Shown here in pieces: positions 37,785 through 49,964 of a stretch of DNA of 64,000 nt. Source of the stretch: Cristatella mucedo (lineage: Eukaryota > Bryozoa > Phylactolaemata > Cristatellidae). The notes below the pieces were generated by a model. It did no database searches and was not told the origin of the DNA. It saw nothing but the letters and a program-made list of their open reading frames with translations. Made by a program: the position numbers and the translations under genes. The DNA is taken from the NCBI GenBank assembly GCA_009760855.2, contig WPIO01000006.1, forward strand, positions 1,461,001 through 1,525,000. The letters run 5' to 3'. Numbering within the stretch: position 1 is the first letter of the stretch; each line of letters opens with the position of its first letter.

Positions 37785-38400
37785 AGTTCAGCCTGGTTCG
37801 ATGTAGGCTAAAGTACTGTAATTCAGATTTGGCTGGGCCACTGAAAAACCCATTGAGCCACTGCAGTTGGTGATGAATATGGCTGCTAGGTTGGTCAACA
37901 AAGACAAGCGGTTCAGCCACCTTCTCCTTTGCTGAAGGAGCTGCGATGGCTGCCGGTTGATTAGCAGATACAGAGCAAAGTTTTTACTCTGATCTACGAG
38001 GCCGGCCATGGCTTGGCTCCTTCATAGCTGAACTACTGCACCAGTTTTAGCCTCCTCGTGCCTTCAGGTCTTCTATGGACAATAAATAAGTTGTCAGTTC
38101 CTGCGCCGCGTGAAGGCTGGCGGCGACAGACGGTCTGCAGGTTCTAGACTGTGGAACTCATTTTCACAATTCTTACGCAATGACATCTACTCTCGTGCTG
38201 CCGACTGTAGCACATTCTTTCCAGCCGCAGTGAGCTGCCACCTCCACGCCACTCATTTCCTCGAAAGCCCTCCTGACTCAGCTAGGCTTCTCACTTTGTC
38301 TTTGTTGTCTAAGATCAAGGCCATCGGCTACCGTAAGCTCTCTAGGCTTTGCGTGCACAGTATAAAACTCTCTTGAGTAAAACCCCCATAGTATTTTTGG
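37785..38400 (+). mobile_element. LINE family 2, C-terminal fragment
   Basis: It encodes, with frameshifts, the segment matching 56.87-57.42 kb: MAARLVNKDKRF, then HGLAPS, PGSRLWNSFSQFLRNDIYS, then the start of the 3' UTR. It lies 185 bp from the inverse family 2 fragment at 37150-37600. Confidence 0.8.
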
Positions 38401-39064
38401 CTCTGCGGATTTGCAGACGTAGATGAAGTACACAGTGAGCTTGATGCCATTTTCTACTAAGCTTTCGTTTTGAGTGCTGTTAATAAGCTTGTTCCTCAAT
38501 GGTTCGGTTTCCCGGCGAAGGCTTTAATTACCAACTTTGAGCTCTTTCCGTTGATTAATGAATGGCTTTTGAATGAAATCTCACTAATTTTGCTCTCTTT
38601 ACAAAACGCATTGTCAGTGCTACTACAATCACCCGGTTGAGATTAGCAATCGGTGCACCACGACCAATCACCGAGAGGTTTATTAACTTCTTCTGTTTGG
38701 TCTGAAGGCAGATAATATTGAAAACCATATTTTATAAACGAAGTCAGAATTTATGGAGGGCATAACAATACGAAAGGTATAACAGCCAAAAGCCACTAAA
38801 CAGCCATGGGTATTTATTGAAAAACAAAACAAAGCACTGCGACTACTGACTGCGACTACTAAGTTCGCACCTAAATGACAGCTGCTTTTTATAGCTCAGC
38901 CTCCAAAGAAACTTCTCTCCGAGTCGCGGATGGTGCGACAGTTAACCGAGCACAGCATGTAGAACGGCATGTAGCGCGTCATATTGCCGTCAAAATTTGT
39001 TGACAACACTCAGCCCTTTTGCACGTATTAAAAAGAATGATCACAATTATTATAATAATAATAT

Positions 39065-39235
39065 ATAGTAGCGATGGTTTGGCGAAGTGGTTAAGGTGCT
39101 CACCCTGACCAAGGTGAATGCAGTTGATTACCGAGGTCGTGGGCTCGAGCCCCCTGACACATGTGAAGCACCTGAACACAGAAGTTCAGAAGTTAGGGCG
39201 TTATACACATGAATTATTAATATTATTCTAGTAAC
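39065..39235 (+). mobile_element. SINE family B copy (tRNA-Leu/Ser-like head)
   Basis: The A-box region TTTGGCGAAGTGGTTAAGGT and the B-box region CGTGGGCTCGAGCCCC are well separated by a long variable-arm-like segment with TTGATTACCGAGG, as in class II (Leu/Ser-type) tRNAs. The tail (GTGAAGCACCTGAACACAGA ... GGGCGTTATA ... ATTATTAATATTATT) resembles the LINE family 1 3' end. Confidence 0.75.
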
Positions 39236-39239
39236 TGTA

Positions 39240-39370
39240 CAACACACCGCGGCGGAAAAATCTCTTTAGACGGAAAACGTACCTAAGTACCATATGCAAA
39301 GTGCCTAGCAGGAGATTTAGATATATTGGGGCGCTGTGCAGATGTCTTATTATTGTCATTATTATTAGCT
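39240..39370 (+). mobile_element. Solo LINE/SINE-type tail
   Basis: CATATGCAAAGTGCCTAGCA ... GGGGCGCTGTGCAG ... TTATTATTGTC is a decayed version of the family 1 terminal hairpin and tail. It stands directly after the ATTATT tail of the SINE B copy. Confidence 0.5.
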
Positions 39371-40264
39371 TTATTAAAAGCAAAATAGAACCAGGCATAA
39401 GCTAAAAGATAGCTCACAGGGACCGTAGCATCCGTTAGCAAGTGGTTTTTCAGTTTCACTCAAAATGTAGTGAAATTAGATGTCGTGAAGTCACTGGGTG
39501 AGTAATTCAGGCTATGTAGGAGGCATTTCGGACACCTTGTAGTGGTTCGGGAACTTACGGGAATGCGACAAAACCATCTAGGGGAACGTTTTAATATGTT
39601 GGAAGTTTGGCAGATGACTAACCAGTGAATTAAATTTGCAATAGTTAAGCTGCATTTTAGTATGATGCCCGCGGTTCTTAATGATCACAATCAGTTCAGA
39701 AACCGCTTATCCCGATATCCGAAACCTAGGTCAGATCAATGCTAGCCTACTTTTTAGAGCCGTAGGCATTGTCTCCGAAGTATACGAGGGTTAAAAGCTC
39801 AGCTGAACGACCAGATTAGCCGATGGTACAGATAAAACGTGAAGGTAGCAGCTCAGCTTGGTAGCTCGAGCGAAAGAACGAAGAGAGACCTAACTATTGT
39901 ATATGTATTGGCGAGAGTATTATATGTATTATCTATAAAATATACATTGACTTAAGTCGAGTCTGAGCATGTAGTGGTTGTGATGTTCATGATAGATGCC
40001 TAGCTGCTTAGTTTTTCGCTACTTGCTATCATCTTACGGCATCGCTAGGTCAACCCGCTGTGTTAATGAGCTAAACAATTTAGGGAACGAAGATAATATA
40101 GAGAATAAAAAGTAATGAAAAATACAAGAAATCATTGTGCTTTTGGACCCCTACCCACGCGATTCTGATTTTCTGCAATATCTTGTCACTGAAAGTGGGC
40201 AGACGTAACTGTTGAGCTGATTCGGTCATTTAGAGAAAAGTTATTTTGGACTACAAGTCTCGAT

Positions 40265-41285
40265 CGGTAATAATAATAATACATTTGATAATAATACATA
40301 TAATAATAATAATACATTTGATGTAGCGCCTTCAGAGAACTCAATCTCTTTCTAGGTACTTTACATTAATTTGGGAGTGAGCTCCAGGCTTTGGGAGCAT
40401 ACGAACTAAATTCGCGGTCTCCAAAGGATTTGAGGTTCGTACGAGGTATGGGTAAACATTTAAATTCCGAAAAGCAGGTATCACTATCCTTAGCCTTCTG
40501 GGAGAGTAGATCTGATAGGCAGGCTTGAGCCACAGAATTAACGGACCTAAAAGTGAGTGACAGAACCTTGAAGTCGATCCGTTTCTTAACTGGGAGCCAG
40601 TTCAGGTCGGTGAGAAGTGTTATGATTCGGCAACTGTGATGCTCACGACTGGCAAGTGTAGCTGCAGAGTTGTGTACCGCTTGAAAGCACCTGAGTGCAC
40701 AGGCCGGTTGACCAGCTAGCAGATAGTTACAGAAGTTAGCTGTAAGTAGGCAGACCTCACTGTTGAATTGATGTGGTCGTCTAATGAAAGGTCACTTTGG
40801 AACAGGACACCTAGCTTTCGTGCAGATTCAACAGGAGATATTCTGGCAGAGGCGATTTTGAGCGCTAGCCTTTCCAATATCTGAATCACACTTGGTTTGC
40901 CCACAAGTAGTAAGTTGGTTTTATCACCATTCAATTTAAGAAAATTTGCTGCCATCCATATACAGATGTCATCAATACATGCAGCAATGGAGTTGAGAGA
41001 ATTTAACGTGCTGGAGGGTTGGGGTAATCAAAGCAAACGTACGACTGAGTGCCATCTGCATGGAAGTGATAGCCTAGATTGTGCCTGGCAATCACACCGT
41101 CTAGAGACAGAGTATAAACCATGAAAAGAACGGGACCCTGAGGTACCCCATACTTAAGTGCATCCTCTGATGATCTTTGTCTGTTCACATCAATACTCTA
41201 GAGTCTCCCTTAGAGACAGGATCTGAACCATTGCAGAGCAGTGCCAGTGATGCCCAGGCGAGATGAGATTTGCTTAGAAGTAATA
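40265..41285 (-). mobile_element. LINE family 1 copy (array member 1)
   Basis: The minus strand carries RT and C-terminal segments (YHFHADGTQSYVCFD, a mutated YADDTQ; then MAANFLKLNGDKTNLLLVGK) with many lesions. The 3' end is at 40265-40380, with TAATAATAA repeats and hairpin remnants, and much of the 3' UTR is deleted. It starts right after the tail of the next array member. Confidence 0.85.
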
Positions 41286-42060
41286 ATAATAATAATAATA
41301 CACTTAATAAAGCGTCATTAGAGAACTCAAATCTCTTTCTAGGTGCTTTACATTTGCAGCAAAGTGAAATTCAATTTAATCGTAAGTAAAATCATGCTTG
41401 AAAAACAAACAAAATGAATAATATGGTTAAGTTAGTGGAAGCCTGCACAGTGTCAGCACGCATAAGCACATCAAGGACGAATCGCAGGGACCCACTAAAT
41501 GCTGTCCTAAATAGGTGTGTTTTAAGTTCCTTTTAAATGTGGTCAGGTCAGGGGATGTTCTGACACAAGTCGGGAGGGAGTTCCAGGCTGTGGGAGCATA
41601 TGAACTAAATGCACGGTCTCCAAAGGATTTAAGGTTTATACGAGGTATTGGTAAACTGTTGGATTCCGAAAAGCGGTCGGTACGATACTTGGCCTGGTGG
41701 GGGAGTCAATCTGGCTGAGAGATAGGCTGGAGCCAGAGAATGAAGTGACCTAAAAGTGAGCGACAAAACCTGCAAGTCAATCCGTTGCTTGACTGGTAGC
41801 CAGTGCCGGTCGGCGACAAGTGGTGTGATATGGCAGCTGCGACGCTCACGAGAGTCAAGCCTAGCTGCGGAGTTTTGCACCAGCTGCAATCGCCTGATCG
41901 TACATGCCGGTAGGCCAGTAAGCAGTGAGTTAAAGAAGTCGAGACGGGATGTCACGAATGCATGGACCAACTTGGACGTGGTAACCTTATCTAAACAAGC
42001 CCGAATTTCAGCAATGTTATGAAGCTGAAAATAGGCAGATTTGACTGTGGAGCTAATATA
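41285..42060 (-). mobile_element. LINE family 1 copy (array member 2)
   Basis: A 5'-truncated copy on the minus strand, from SSTVKSAYFQLHNIAEIRAC through [20 protein letters not shown] to the full 3' UTR, hairpin and TAATAATAA-complement tail at 41281-41300. Confidence 0.9.
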
Positions 42061-42061
42061 A

Positions 42062-43520
42062 TAATAATAATAATATTGCACTTGATAAAGCGCCCTCAGA
42101 GAACTTAATCTCTTTCTAGGCGCTTTACATATGCTGCAAAGTGATATGCAATAGAATAGTAAGTAAAATCATGCTTGAAAAACAAACAAAATGAATATGG
42201 TTAGGGGTGACATGCACAGGGTCAGCATGCGAATGTGGTTAGTGGCAGCATGCACAGTGTCAGCACGCATAAGCACATCAAGGACGAATCACAGGGACTC
42301 ACTAAATGCTGTCCTAAATAGGTGTGTTTTTAAGTTTCTTTTAAATGTGGTCAGGTCAGGGGATGTTCTGACGCAGGTCGGGGAGGGAGTTCCAGGCTGT
42401 GGGAGCATACGAGCTAAATGCACGGTCTCCTAAGGATTTAAGGTTTGTACAAGGTATTTCCAGACTGTTGGATTCCGAAAAGCGAGTGGTACGATGCTTG
42501 GCCTGATTGGGTAGTATATCTGAAAGATAGGCTGGAGCCATAGAATGAAGGGACCTAAAAGTGAGCGACAAAACCTTGAAGTCAATCCGTTGCCTCACTG
42601 GTAGCCAGTGCAGGTCGGCGAGAAGTGGAGTAATGTGGCAACTGCAACGCTCACGACAGACAAGCCTAGCTGCAGAGTTTTGCACCAGCTGTAATCGCCT
42701 GATCGTACATGCTGGTAGGCCAGTAGGCAGTGAGTTGCAGAAGTCGAGACGGGATGTCACGAATGCATGGACCAACTTGGACGTGGTATCCTTATCTAAA
42801 CAAGCCCGAATTTTAGCAATGTTATGAAGCTGAAAATAGGCAGATTTGACTGTGGAGCTGATGTGGTCGTCTAACGAGAGGTCGCTTTGGAATATGACAC
42901 CTAGATTTCGAGCTGATTCAACTGAAGATATGCTGGCAGAGTCAATTTTGAAAGTCAGCCTTTCCAATTTCTGAATCACACTGGGTTTGCCCATAACTAG
43001 TAAGTTAGTTTTATCATCGTTTAGTTTTAGAAAATTTGCTGCCATCCATGTGCGGATGTCATCAATGCATGCAGCAAGTGAGTTGAGAGAATTTGAGGTG
43101 CTCGAAGGCTGGGAGGGATCAAAGCAAAGGTACAACTGAGTGTCATCCGCATAGAAGTGAAAGCCTAGATTGTGCTTGGCAATCACATCAGCAAGAGGCA
43201 GAGTATAAACCGTGAAAAGAACCGGACCTAGCACGGAGCCCTGAGGTACTCCATATTTTAGAGGTACTTCAGATGATCTTTGTCCATTCACGTCAATACT
43301 CTGGAGTCTCCCACTGAGATAGGACCTGAACCACTGCAGAGTGGTGCCAGTGATGCCCAGGCGAGATGAGAGGCGCTCTAGAAGTACTTTGTGATCGATG
43401 GTATCAAAAGCTGCCGAAAGATCGAGCAAAACAAGAAGAGACACTCTACCCATGTCTGCATTCCTAAGTAGGTCGTTGTATACCCGAAGCAATGCTGACT
43501 TTGTGGAGTGATTAGCTCTT
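42062..43520 (-). mobile_element. LINE family 1 copy with intact reverse-transcriptase frame (array member 3)
   Basis: A 378-codon frame (42356-43492, minus) carries most of the RT palm and the ORF2 C-terminus. It begins MLRVYNDLLRNADMGRVSLL. The motifs LLDLSAAFDTIDHKVLLERL (block A), GVPQGSVLGPVLF (block B), HFYADDTQLYL with the catalytic DD (block C) and FLKLNDDKTNLLVMG (block D) are all intact. The C-terminal [16 protein letters not shown] and [18 protein letters not shown] follow. A one-base shift near 42385 breaks the usual SLPTCVR ending. The 5' part (endonuclease) is absent. The 3' UTR, hairpin and (TTA)n tail are present at 42062-42350. It is probably one of the youngest copies here, yet not autonomous. 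Confidence 0.92.
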
Positions 43521-43534
43521 AAGCCTTCCTTTCC

Positions 43535-44285
43535 TTCTTAGGAAGGACTTGGACATTGATAGTATCAAAAGCTACTGAAAGATCGAGCAAAACAATCAGA
43601 GGTACTCTACCTATGTCTGCATTCCTACGTAGGTCGTTGTTCACCCGAAGCAATGCTACCTCTGTGGAGTTACTAGCTCTTAAACCAGACTTTAACTTAC
43701 TAGCAAGGTTTGAAGTTTAAATACATGAGTTCAGCTGGTCTGCCACGACTTGTTCCAGTGTCTTTTATATGAACGGTAGAAGGGAGAATGTGTGTAAGTT
43801 GCTCAAGTTCTTCTGGTCTAGCGTTGCTATCTTTAGGAGTGGCCTGACTGCAGCCTTTTTGAAAGGTGCTGGGACATGACCTGAGGCTAATGACATTTAT
43901 TATGTTAGCTATGCATGCCAGCAGCAGATCAATGTATCGGAGATGCAGGACAGAGGGAAGAGTCTCCAGAAGACTAGTTGTCTTCTTTGATTGGGATATT
44001 AACTTCAGGACGAGGTCACTAGTGACACTCTTGAATGTAGCCAGTGATGTGTCGCACATGTGACCCTAGGGTTAACCATAACTTACTATTCGGTTCATCT
44101 CGCTGTCCTCTTGAGGAAGCTGAGAGAGTTTGAGGTAATGCAAGAGGTCGCAGAGGGATAGTCGAGCGTGGGTCGAGTCTCAGTGTCAGCTAAGCAGAAA
44201 TGAAAGCCAATATTGAGCTTTTGTTGACATTGGCAAAAGGGGAGAGAAAGATAAGGACCTAGAAGCAACCGATCCGCGTGGCACT
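43535..44285 (-). mobile_element. LINE family 1 fragments (array member 4 and an older piece)
   Basis: From 43535 to about 44055 the minus strand encodes the N-terminal RT part (ATFKSVTSDLVLKLISQSKK, RYIDLLLACIANIINV). It overlaps in content with member 3: about 130 bp around the DTIDHKV to TEVALLR region occur twice (43378-43515 and 43556-43685). From 44090 to 44285 a more diverged RT piece (NIGFHFCLADTETRP, replacing YADDTQ) follows. Confidence 0.75.
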
Positions 44286-45687
44286 CTCTCATGGTCGTCT
44301 CTGTGGCGTTACGAGTCTAAAGCATGACCAGATTTCTCTTTTGCACGGGTTGATAGGTTAGTAAAAAGGTTTAGATGCCCTTGTACTCCTAATTACTATG
44401 CCTTTTGAAATGAAGTGCAGACAGAAGAATCGATAAGAAACTTTTCCGCGTTCAAATCGTTTCTGCAGATGAGTGAGTTGGCAAATTCTTCGAGCTACTG
44501 CTGGTATAAAGTGAGATGACAAACTCGCTTAATAATCAAGTCATCGTATTGCATTACACGAGTGTGTAACGTCTTCTGTTTACGATGACGATTACCGTGA
44601 CGATTGTAAAAGCGTTCCAAGTGCTGTGATTTTTTTTACAGTTAAATTCTTTTCCCATTTCCTCGATGGCTAACGGGATAAATTTAGTCCCCTTGTCACT
44701 GTATCCTCCCACCTAAACCGTAAACATGACCAGGATTTCACCAAGGAATTTGACTGAACCTAGATAGACACCCGTTCTGGCCCCAAAATGGGATCCCCGT
44801 GTAGGTCGTAAGCAAGAACAGCACGAATATATCCTGGCAGTAGCTGTACTTCACCGCCAGCTGCTCGGAGGATTTGCCTGCTGCCAAGGGCATGGGAAGG
44901 GAGGGCAAGCGGGCCCTAGCACTCCCTGGAATCGAGCCTAAAGAACGAGTCGAACATAATGCTAAAAACCCTCCAGCCTTCGTACGACGGACCGTCTTTG
45001 ATAAGGTCATGGTCTCACCATCCTTGTTTTATCGTGGCTAACCCCTGCGAGTCGCCGCGGCGTATTTTTAATCAAATGCAGACTCTAAATTCACAAAATA
45101 TTACAGCTGCTTCTAGCACCTTGTAAACGTGTCGTGGATGAGACTTTGAAATTGGACATCAACTTGTCTATTTAGGCTTGCAGTATAGGAAAACTGTGGA
45201 GCATTTGTAGGAGTATTTGCTTGAGCATTCAGCACACACAAAAAAAACGTAAAATGCCATTTAAACGCAAACAGTTACGTTTATGGTGTAGCTGACAGCG
45301 ATTCGCCTGAACGCGGGTCTACTGTATGCACACACTCGAACGTGCTACTCAAGGATCGTGGTAATGAGCCCCGTGCAGATTGGTAACAGCCGCCGGCCGG
45401 GAAGGGTGCGGCTTGAAACCATTTGAGCAGTGAGTTCGGAACCTAAAAACGGTTGCGACGTTATTGGTTAACTCGTGACCAGACTGTATAAGCAAATGCT
45501 CACTAGCTGGTGCCCTGCAGAGGAGTCTGCCTTCAGTTCGGTGCAATATCGTGAAAGGGGAGAGAGCTCTGGACCAACTCGTGAGCTTTAGATACATGAA
45601 TAGGCATCATAAGATGCACGTTCATAAGCACTTAAGAATGTCTTGAACATTAAGTGCATAACAATCCACCTCTTGCTACAAGTGTTA

Positions 45688-46050
45688 GACCGTGCCATTA
45701 GTTCGTATGCTCCCAAAGCGTGGAACTAACTCCCGACTTACCTCACGACATCTCCTGACTTGTTCAGATTTAAAAAGAAGCTAAAAACGCATCAATGTAT
45801 CACAGCATTTAGTAGGTCCCTGTGATTTATCCTTTATGTGCTTATTAGTGCTGACCCTGTGCATGCTGCCACTAACCACACTTGCATGCTGACCCTGGCA
45901 TGTCACTCCTAACCATGTTATTCTTGTTGTTTATTTAGCATGCTACCGCTAACCATTCGATCGTGCTTCCTTTGCAGCAAATGTAAAGTGCTTAGAAAGA
46001 GATTGAGTTCTGTGAAGGCGCTATATCAAATTTATTATTATTATATGCAT
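45688..46050 (+). mobile_element. LINE family 1, 3' end only
   Basis: ACCGTGCCATTAGTTCGTAT leads into the ORF2 end, the 3' UTR (TGACCCTGTGCATGCTGCCA), a hairpin (AAAGTGCTTAGAAAGAGATT ... AAGGCGCTATATC) and a TTATTATTA tail. Confidence 0.85.
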
Positions 46051-47464
46051 ACGATTCTTTATATTAGAGCAGTGAATAAGATGCTCAGAATTGAACACAT
46101 GATCTACCATATGCTAAGCAAACATGTGAGCCATTTGTCTGCTTGTCTCACTCCTCACTATTCGGTGGTGGATGGAGGAGTCGAGTGATCCATGGGCTTT
46201 CGGCCTTAAAGGTGACTGCACTGAAAACTCTTAACGAACTGCTGCGACGCAGATGTTTACAGTTTTGTGAGTTTCAATGTTTCGAATTGTGATCTATGGT
46301 TTGCGGTTAACGTTGGCTGGGCACTAGCAATAGCCCTCACTTTGTCAGCAATCGCTCGTCACTCACCAAAACAGCTGTCAATGCTCGTTGTTGCATTGGT
46401 TGTCTGCTACGTCTTTTTTCCCCCTTGTTTTGCAACTCAGGCCTGCGCAAATCTCGTGGGACCTTGTTGGGAGGTACCATCTCCCTCTCTGGGTGGTAAA
46501 AGGAGCAGTCCCTTGCCAATGTCAGGTGTACCAATGAAGCCGCCCAGAATCGCAGCTGACCAAACTGCATGTAATTTCTCAGACCTTGAGCCATTCGCGC
46601 TCCCTCCCGGATCACTTTCAGGCTAGCAGCAATGCCGTAGCCTGGGGCAATTGGCATCGTTTTGACTAACAGGTTAATTTGAATGACTGGAAACCCAAAC
46701 TACTGCCAACTTCACTGGCAGGGGAGCAGATATAACTCCGTCTGTTTGGATTAGCCCGATGTCAAGGACAGTCGTATTGCAGCAGCACACATTTATGCAT
46801 CATGTAAAGGCATATTTGTGTGGGTGTGCGGATGTATCTTTACGCCCAGGAGCATTAAGGAAAGTATTCCTCCCTGGAATAGACGTGAACCAGACGGAGT
46901 CCAATCAATTTCCCACAATGGCTTCTTGTAGAAAAGTAGCAAGATGTTAATACGGCCATAAGTTTAATTTCTTCAAAATACTTGCTGTAAATCATCACTG
47001 CTGCTACTGCTGCTATGCACATTCAAAAAGTGAGGTTTTTTTTCCATTTTTAATTAAGAAGGCAAGTTCATGCGCCACTGCCAAATGAATGTAGCAATCG
47101 TGAGACGATGGCGCTTATGCAAATAGACGGGGGGGGGGGAGGGGTGTGTGCTTACAGCTCAGTCTTTGGATCGTCGGGTGCTCACTAATTGTCCTCCTAT
47201 ATATCCACTGCTGTCGGCGGGCGAACATGAGGCTTTTCCTAAGGTCAAACTAAAACGTGAACCCGTTAGCTACGACCAGATGAAAGGATTGCTCAGCAAC
47301 GAGTGACATTAAGTAGTAATTAGACCAGGTTTGACTCGAATTCTCTTGTTGTTAGTTGTAGAGAGGAAGTCTAAGAAAATTAGCAGCCACGTGCTGCCTC
47401 CAGGTCTGGCGAGTCGGCGCGAACACTAGTCATGGACAGCAGCTTCTAGCACTGGCTTGCTTAG

Positions 47465-47662
47465 ACTGGAGCACTTCCTACCGAGAATCACACGCCCCCC
47501 CCCATCACTTCGCGAGTACTTTGAGTTTGCCAAGAGTATGCACCGCTCGCTCAAAACTTGGCAAGGCGACCGTGCTGCTAGTGCCTTAACGAAAAAATTA
47601 GAAAGCACTCAGAAGCTGCACTGCAAACTCCGAAGACCGGCCAGTGCTTCAGCACCTGCTTA
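47465..47662 (+). CDS. Candidate terminal exon, unidentified
   Basis: A possible acceptor (GGCTTGCTTAG, AG at 47463-47464) precedes a frame with protein-like composition: LEHFLPRITRPPPSLREYF, then EFAKSMHRSLKTWQGDRAAS, ALTKKLESTQKLHCKL. It ends in TAA at 47660-47662. It lies outside recognised repeats. It does not match the missing SUMF C-terminus. The upstream splice partner is unknown, and the frame may be chance; a C7 run near its start weakens it. Confidence 0.2.
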
Positions 47663-48224
47663 ACCAGTGTCGGTGGTGACGGCTTTGCTCAGGCTGAGGG
47701 CACACCGTACAGTGCGACTCAGCCTCTTCTAAACTGTTGATTTCCTGCCTGTCTTCTCACTGTACGGGATAGGCAGTCATCACCAACAGTCAGCTTACGT
47801 TCGCACACTCTGCCATTGTTTTCTCGTGCAAGACAAGCGTCACAGTCGATATCTGACACCATGGAATCTCTGCTGGCAGGGAATGGCCGTGGCACTGCCT
47901 TTGCCTGTCTACTGCCTCCGCCGCAGCCACCCCTCCCTCTTGGGCCTCACTTCCTCTGCTGCCTACACAACAGCCACTTTCGCCTCTGCTCTCTATTCTG
48001 CTGCTACTGCTGCTGCTTCTGGTTAGCCATGCACGGGCACCTCGAGGCAGCAGTTGGCTTCCATAGGACCCCTCGACTCGGCATCGTGTGATCTGGTAAG
48101 GATAACCCAATTCCCACACAAGGACTGTTCTTCGAAACAATTGGACGTATTCTTTTTCTGCCCCAGGGAGTGAGCACTGGAGGACAGCTAACTGCCTCTA
48201 ACTTCCTCACAGCAGAGGGTCTTG

Positions 48225-48240
48225 TGTGTGTGTGTGGGGG

Positions 48241-48282
<42 letters not shown>

Positions 48283-48303
48283 GTGTGGGTGGGTGGGTGG
48301 GTG
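48225..48303 (+). repeat. (GT)n/(GGGT)n microsatellite
   Basis: A TGTGTG run with G-rich interruptions (a run of eight G at 48237-48244; GGGTGGGTGGGTG at the right end). The G-rich units could form a quadruplex on the + strand. Confidence 0.93.
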
Positions 48304-48734
48304 TCCTATGTGGTCACTGTATTGGCTGACCACAGGTACCCATTCTTGGCCGGGTGCCAGCATTATGAAGGTGACCAGTCCAGCTCAGCCTGTGGGTCAG
48401 CAGGTACTTACTTATTGCTGCCCTTTTTTGCGAACCTTCGTGGATGCACTTTTTTGTAGTTTTTCCATTAGCAGCCGAGGTCGAGCTGATCTAGACCTAG
48501 TAGTCCTAGTTGGCTTTCGGCTAGACCCTTTGTTTGCTTCTTCAGAGAGCATTGGGCCTGAGGGGTAGCCATGCTTGGGCCGCACTACTGGCAAATCGCA
48601 CACTATTGCAGCCCAATCGAGGTCTCACTGGATCTTTTTCTTCATGCTGGTGCGGTTTAATGTAATTTCCAGAGAAATAAATTTCTAATCGTAGCTACCG
48701 CATGAGTCAACCGAAGAAGGGTCCTATTCGCTGC

Positions 48735-49745
48735 AGGTTGACTAAGTCGACCTGCAGTTTTGATATTGTTGATCGCCAAGTCTTTCTCGAGCCACTCTCA
48801 TCTCGTTTGGGCATCGCTGGTACTGCTTTTGCAATTGCTTAGGTCATATCATAGTGGGAGACTCCAGAGTATTGTGATGTGAACAGACAGCGATCATTCG
48901 AGGAACCGCTAAAGAGCAGCGGGGACTCGGGACTCTTGTGTTTGGTCTGCTTCTTTATATGGTTTCTACTCTCCATTTTGCCGATGTGATCGCCATGCAT
49001 AATCTAGGCTGTCACTTCTATGCAGATGACACTCCTCTGCATCCACCGCTCCCAACCCTCAAGCACGTCGTATTCTCTCGACTCCCTTGCCCTGCATGAA
49101 TTGATGACATCCATCTGCGCATGGATAGTAGCAAACTTTTTCAAAGTGAATGACAATGAAGCCAACTTACTAGTTATGGGCAATTGGAAAGCTTAACACT
49201 CAAAATCGGCTCTGCGAGCATATCTTCTTTTTTGCATCTGCACGACGGAGTCTGGGCGCCCTGTTCCAAAGTGATCTTTCACTAGATGACCATAACAGCT
49301 CCACAGTCAAGTCCTCAAGTACTTTCAACCAAATAGCATTTATAAAATTCTGGCTTGTTTAGACAGGGATACCAAGTATAAATTAGTTCACGCATTTGTG
49401 ACATCCTGTCTAGACTTTTGTAACTCACTACTTGCTGATCTACCTGCCTGTGCAAGCAGGCACTTACAGCTGGTGCAAAGCTCTGCAGCTAGGCTCATCT
49501 GTCGTGAGCATCGAAGTTGCCATACCACACCACTTCTCGCCAACCAGCACTGGCTCCCAGTCAAGCAGCACATCGACTTCAACGTTCTTACCTATCACAT
49601 CTACTCCTTCGCCAGGCTAAGCATCGTACCAGCTGTTTTTCTTAATCAAATCATTTAGCTACACCTCGCACTAGCCTCAAATTATTTGAAAACCGTGCCT
49701 TTAGTTCGTATGTTCCCAAAGCCAGTAGTTCACACCCGACTAGTA
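48735..49745 (+). mobile_element. LINE family 1 copy, decayed
   Basis: The order FDIVDRQVFLEPLSSRLGIA, a damaged YADDTQ region (TCTATGCAGATGACACTCC at about 49018), AWIVANFFKVNDNEANLLVM and [20 protein letters not shown] is visible across several frames. It ends before the 3' UTR. Confidence 0.8.
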
Positions 49746-49964
49746 CTAAGCAAGCCGTTGCTAAGGAATAGGAGGCACAGTATACATTTAGTCATTTGCT
49801 CCAAGGTCATTGGATGACTTTTGCCTCTGCCTTTGGTCCTAGCAGCCTCGAAGTCCTGAGCTTTCTCGGCGACAACATAAAGTGACAGTGCATCCCTGTC
49901 AACTTGTGCACAACTTTGGCTCGTCAACCAGTAACGACAGTGTGTTATCATGTTATGTTGTTCG

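Noticed and set aside
44738-45010. Possible minus-strand SINE with a GGAATCGAGCC B-box complement at about 44930
   Set aside because: Only the B box resembles the SINE families. No A box, body or tail match could be seen, so it is not called.
46267-46626. 119-codon hydrophobic + strand frame, and a minus frame over the same region
   Set aside because: It lacks a recognisable domain, is contradicted by an equally long antisense frame, and has no splice or start context. It is not supported as a gene.
48301-48420. Possible continuation of the SUMF domain near the GT repeat
   Set aside because: A few residues looked suggestive, but no frame gives the GNVWEW, RG.SW or GFRC motifs and the entry phase does not fit.
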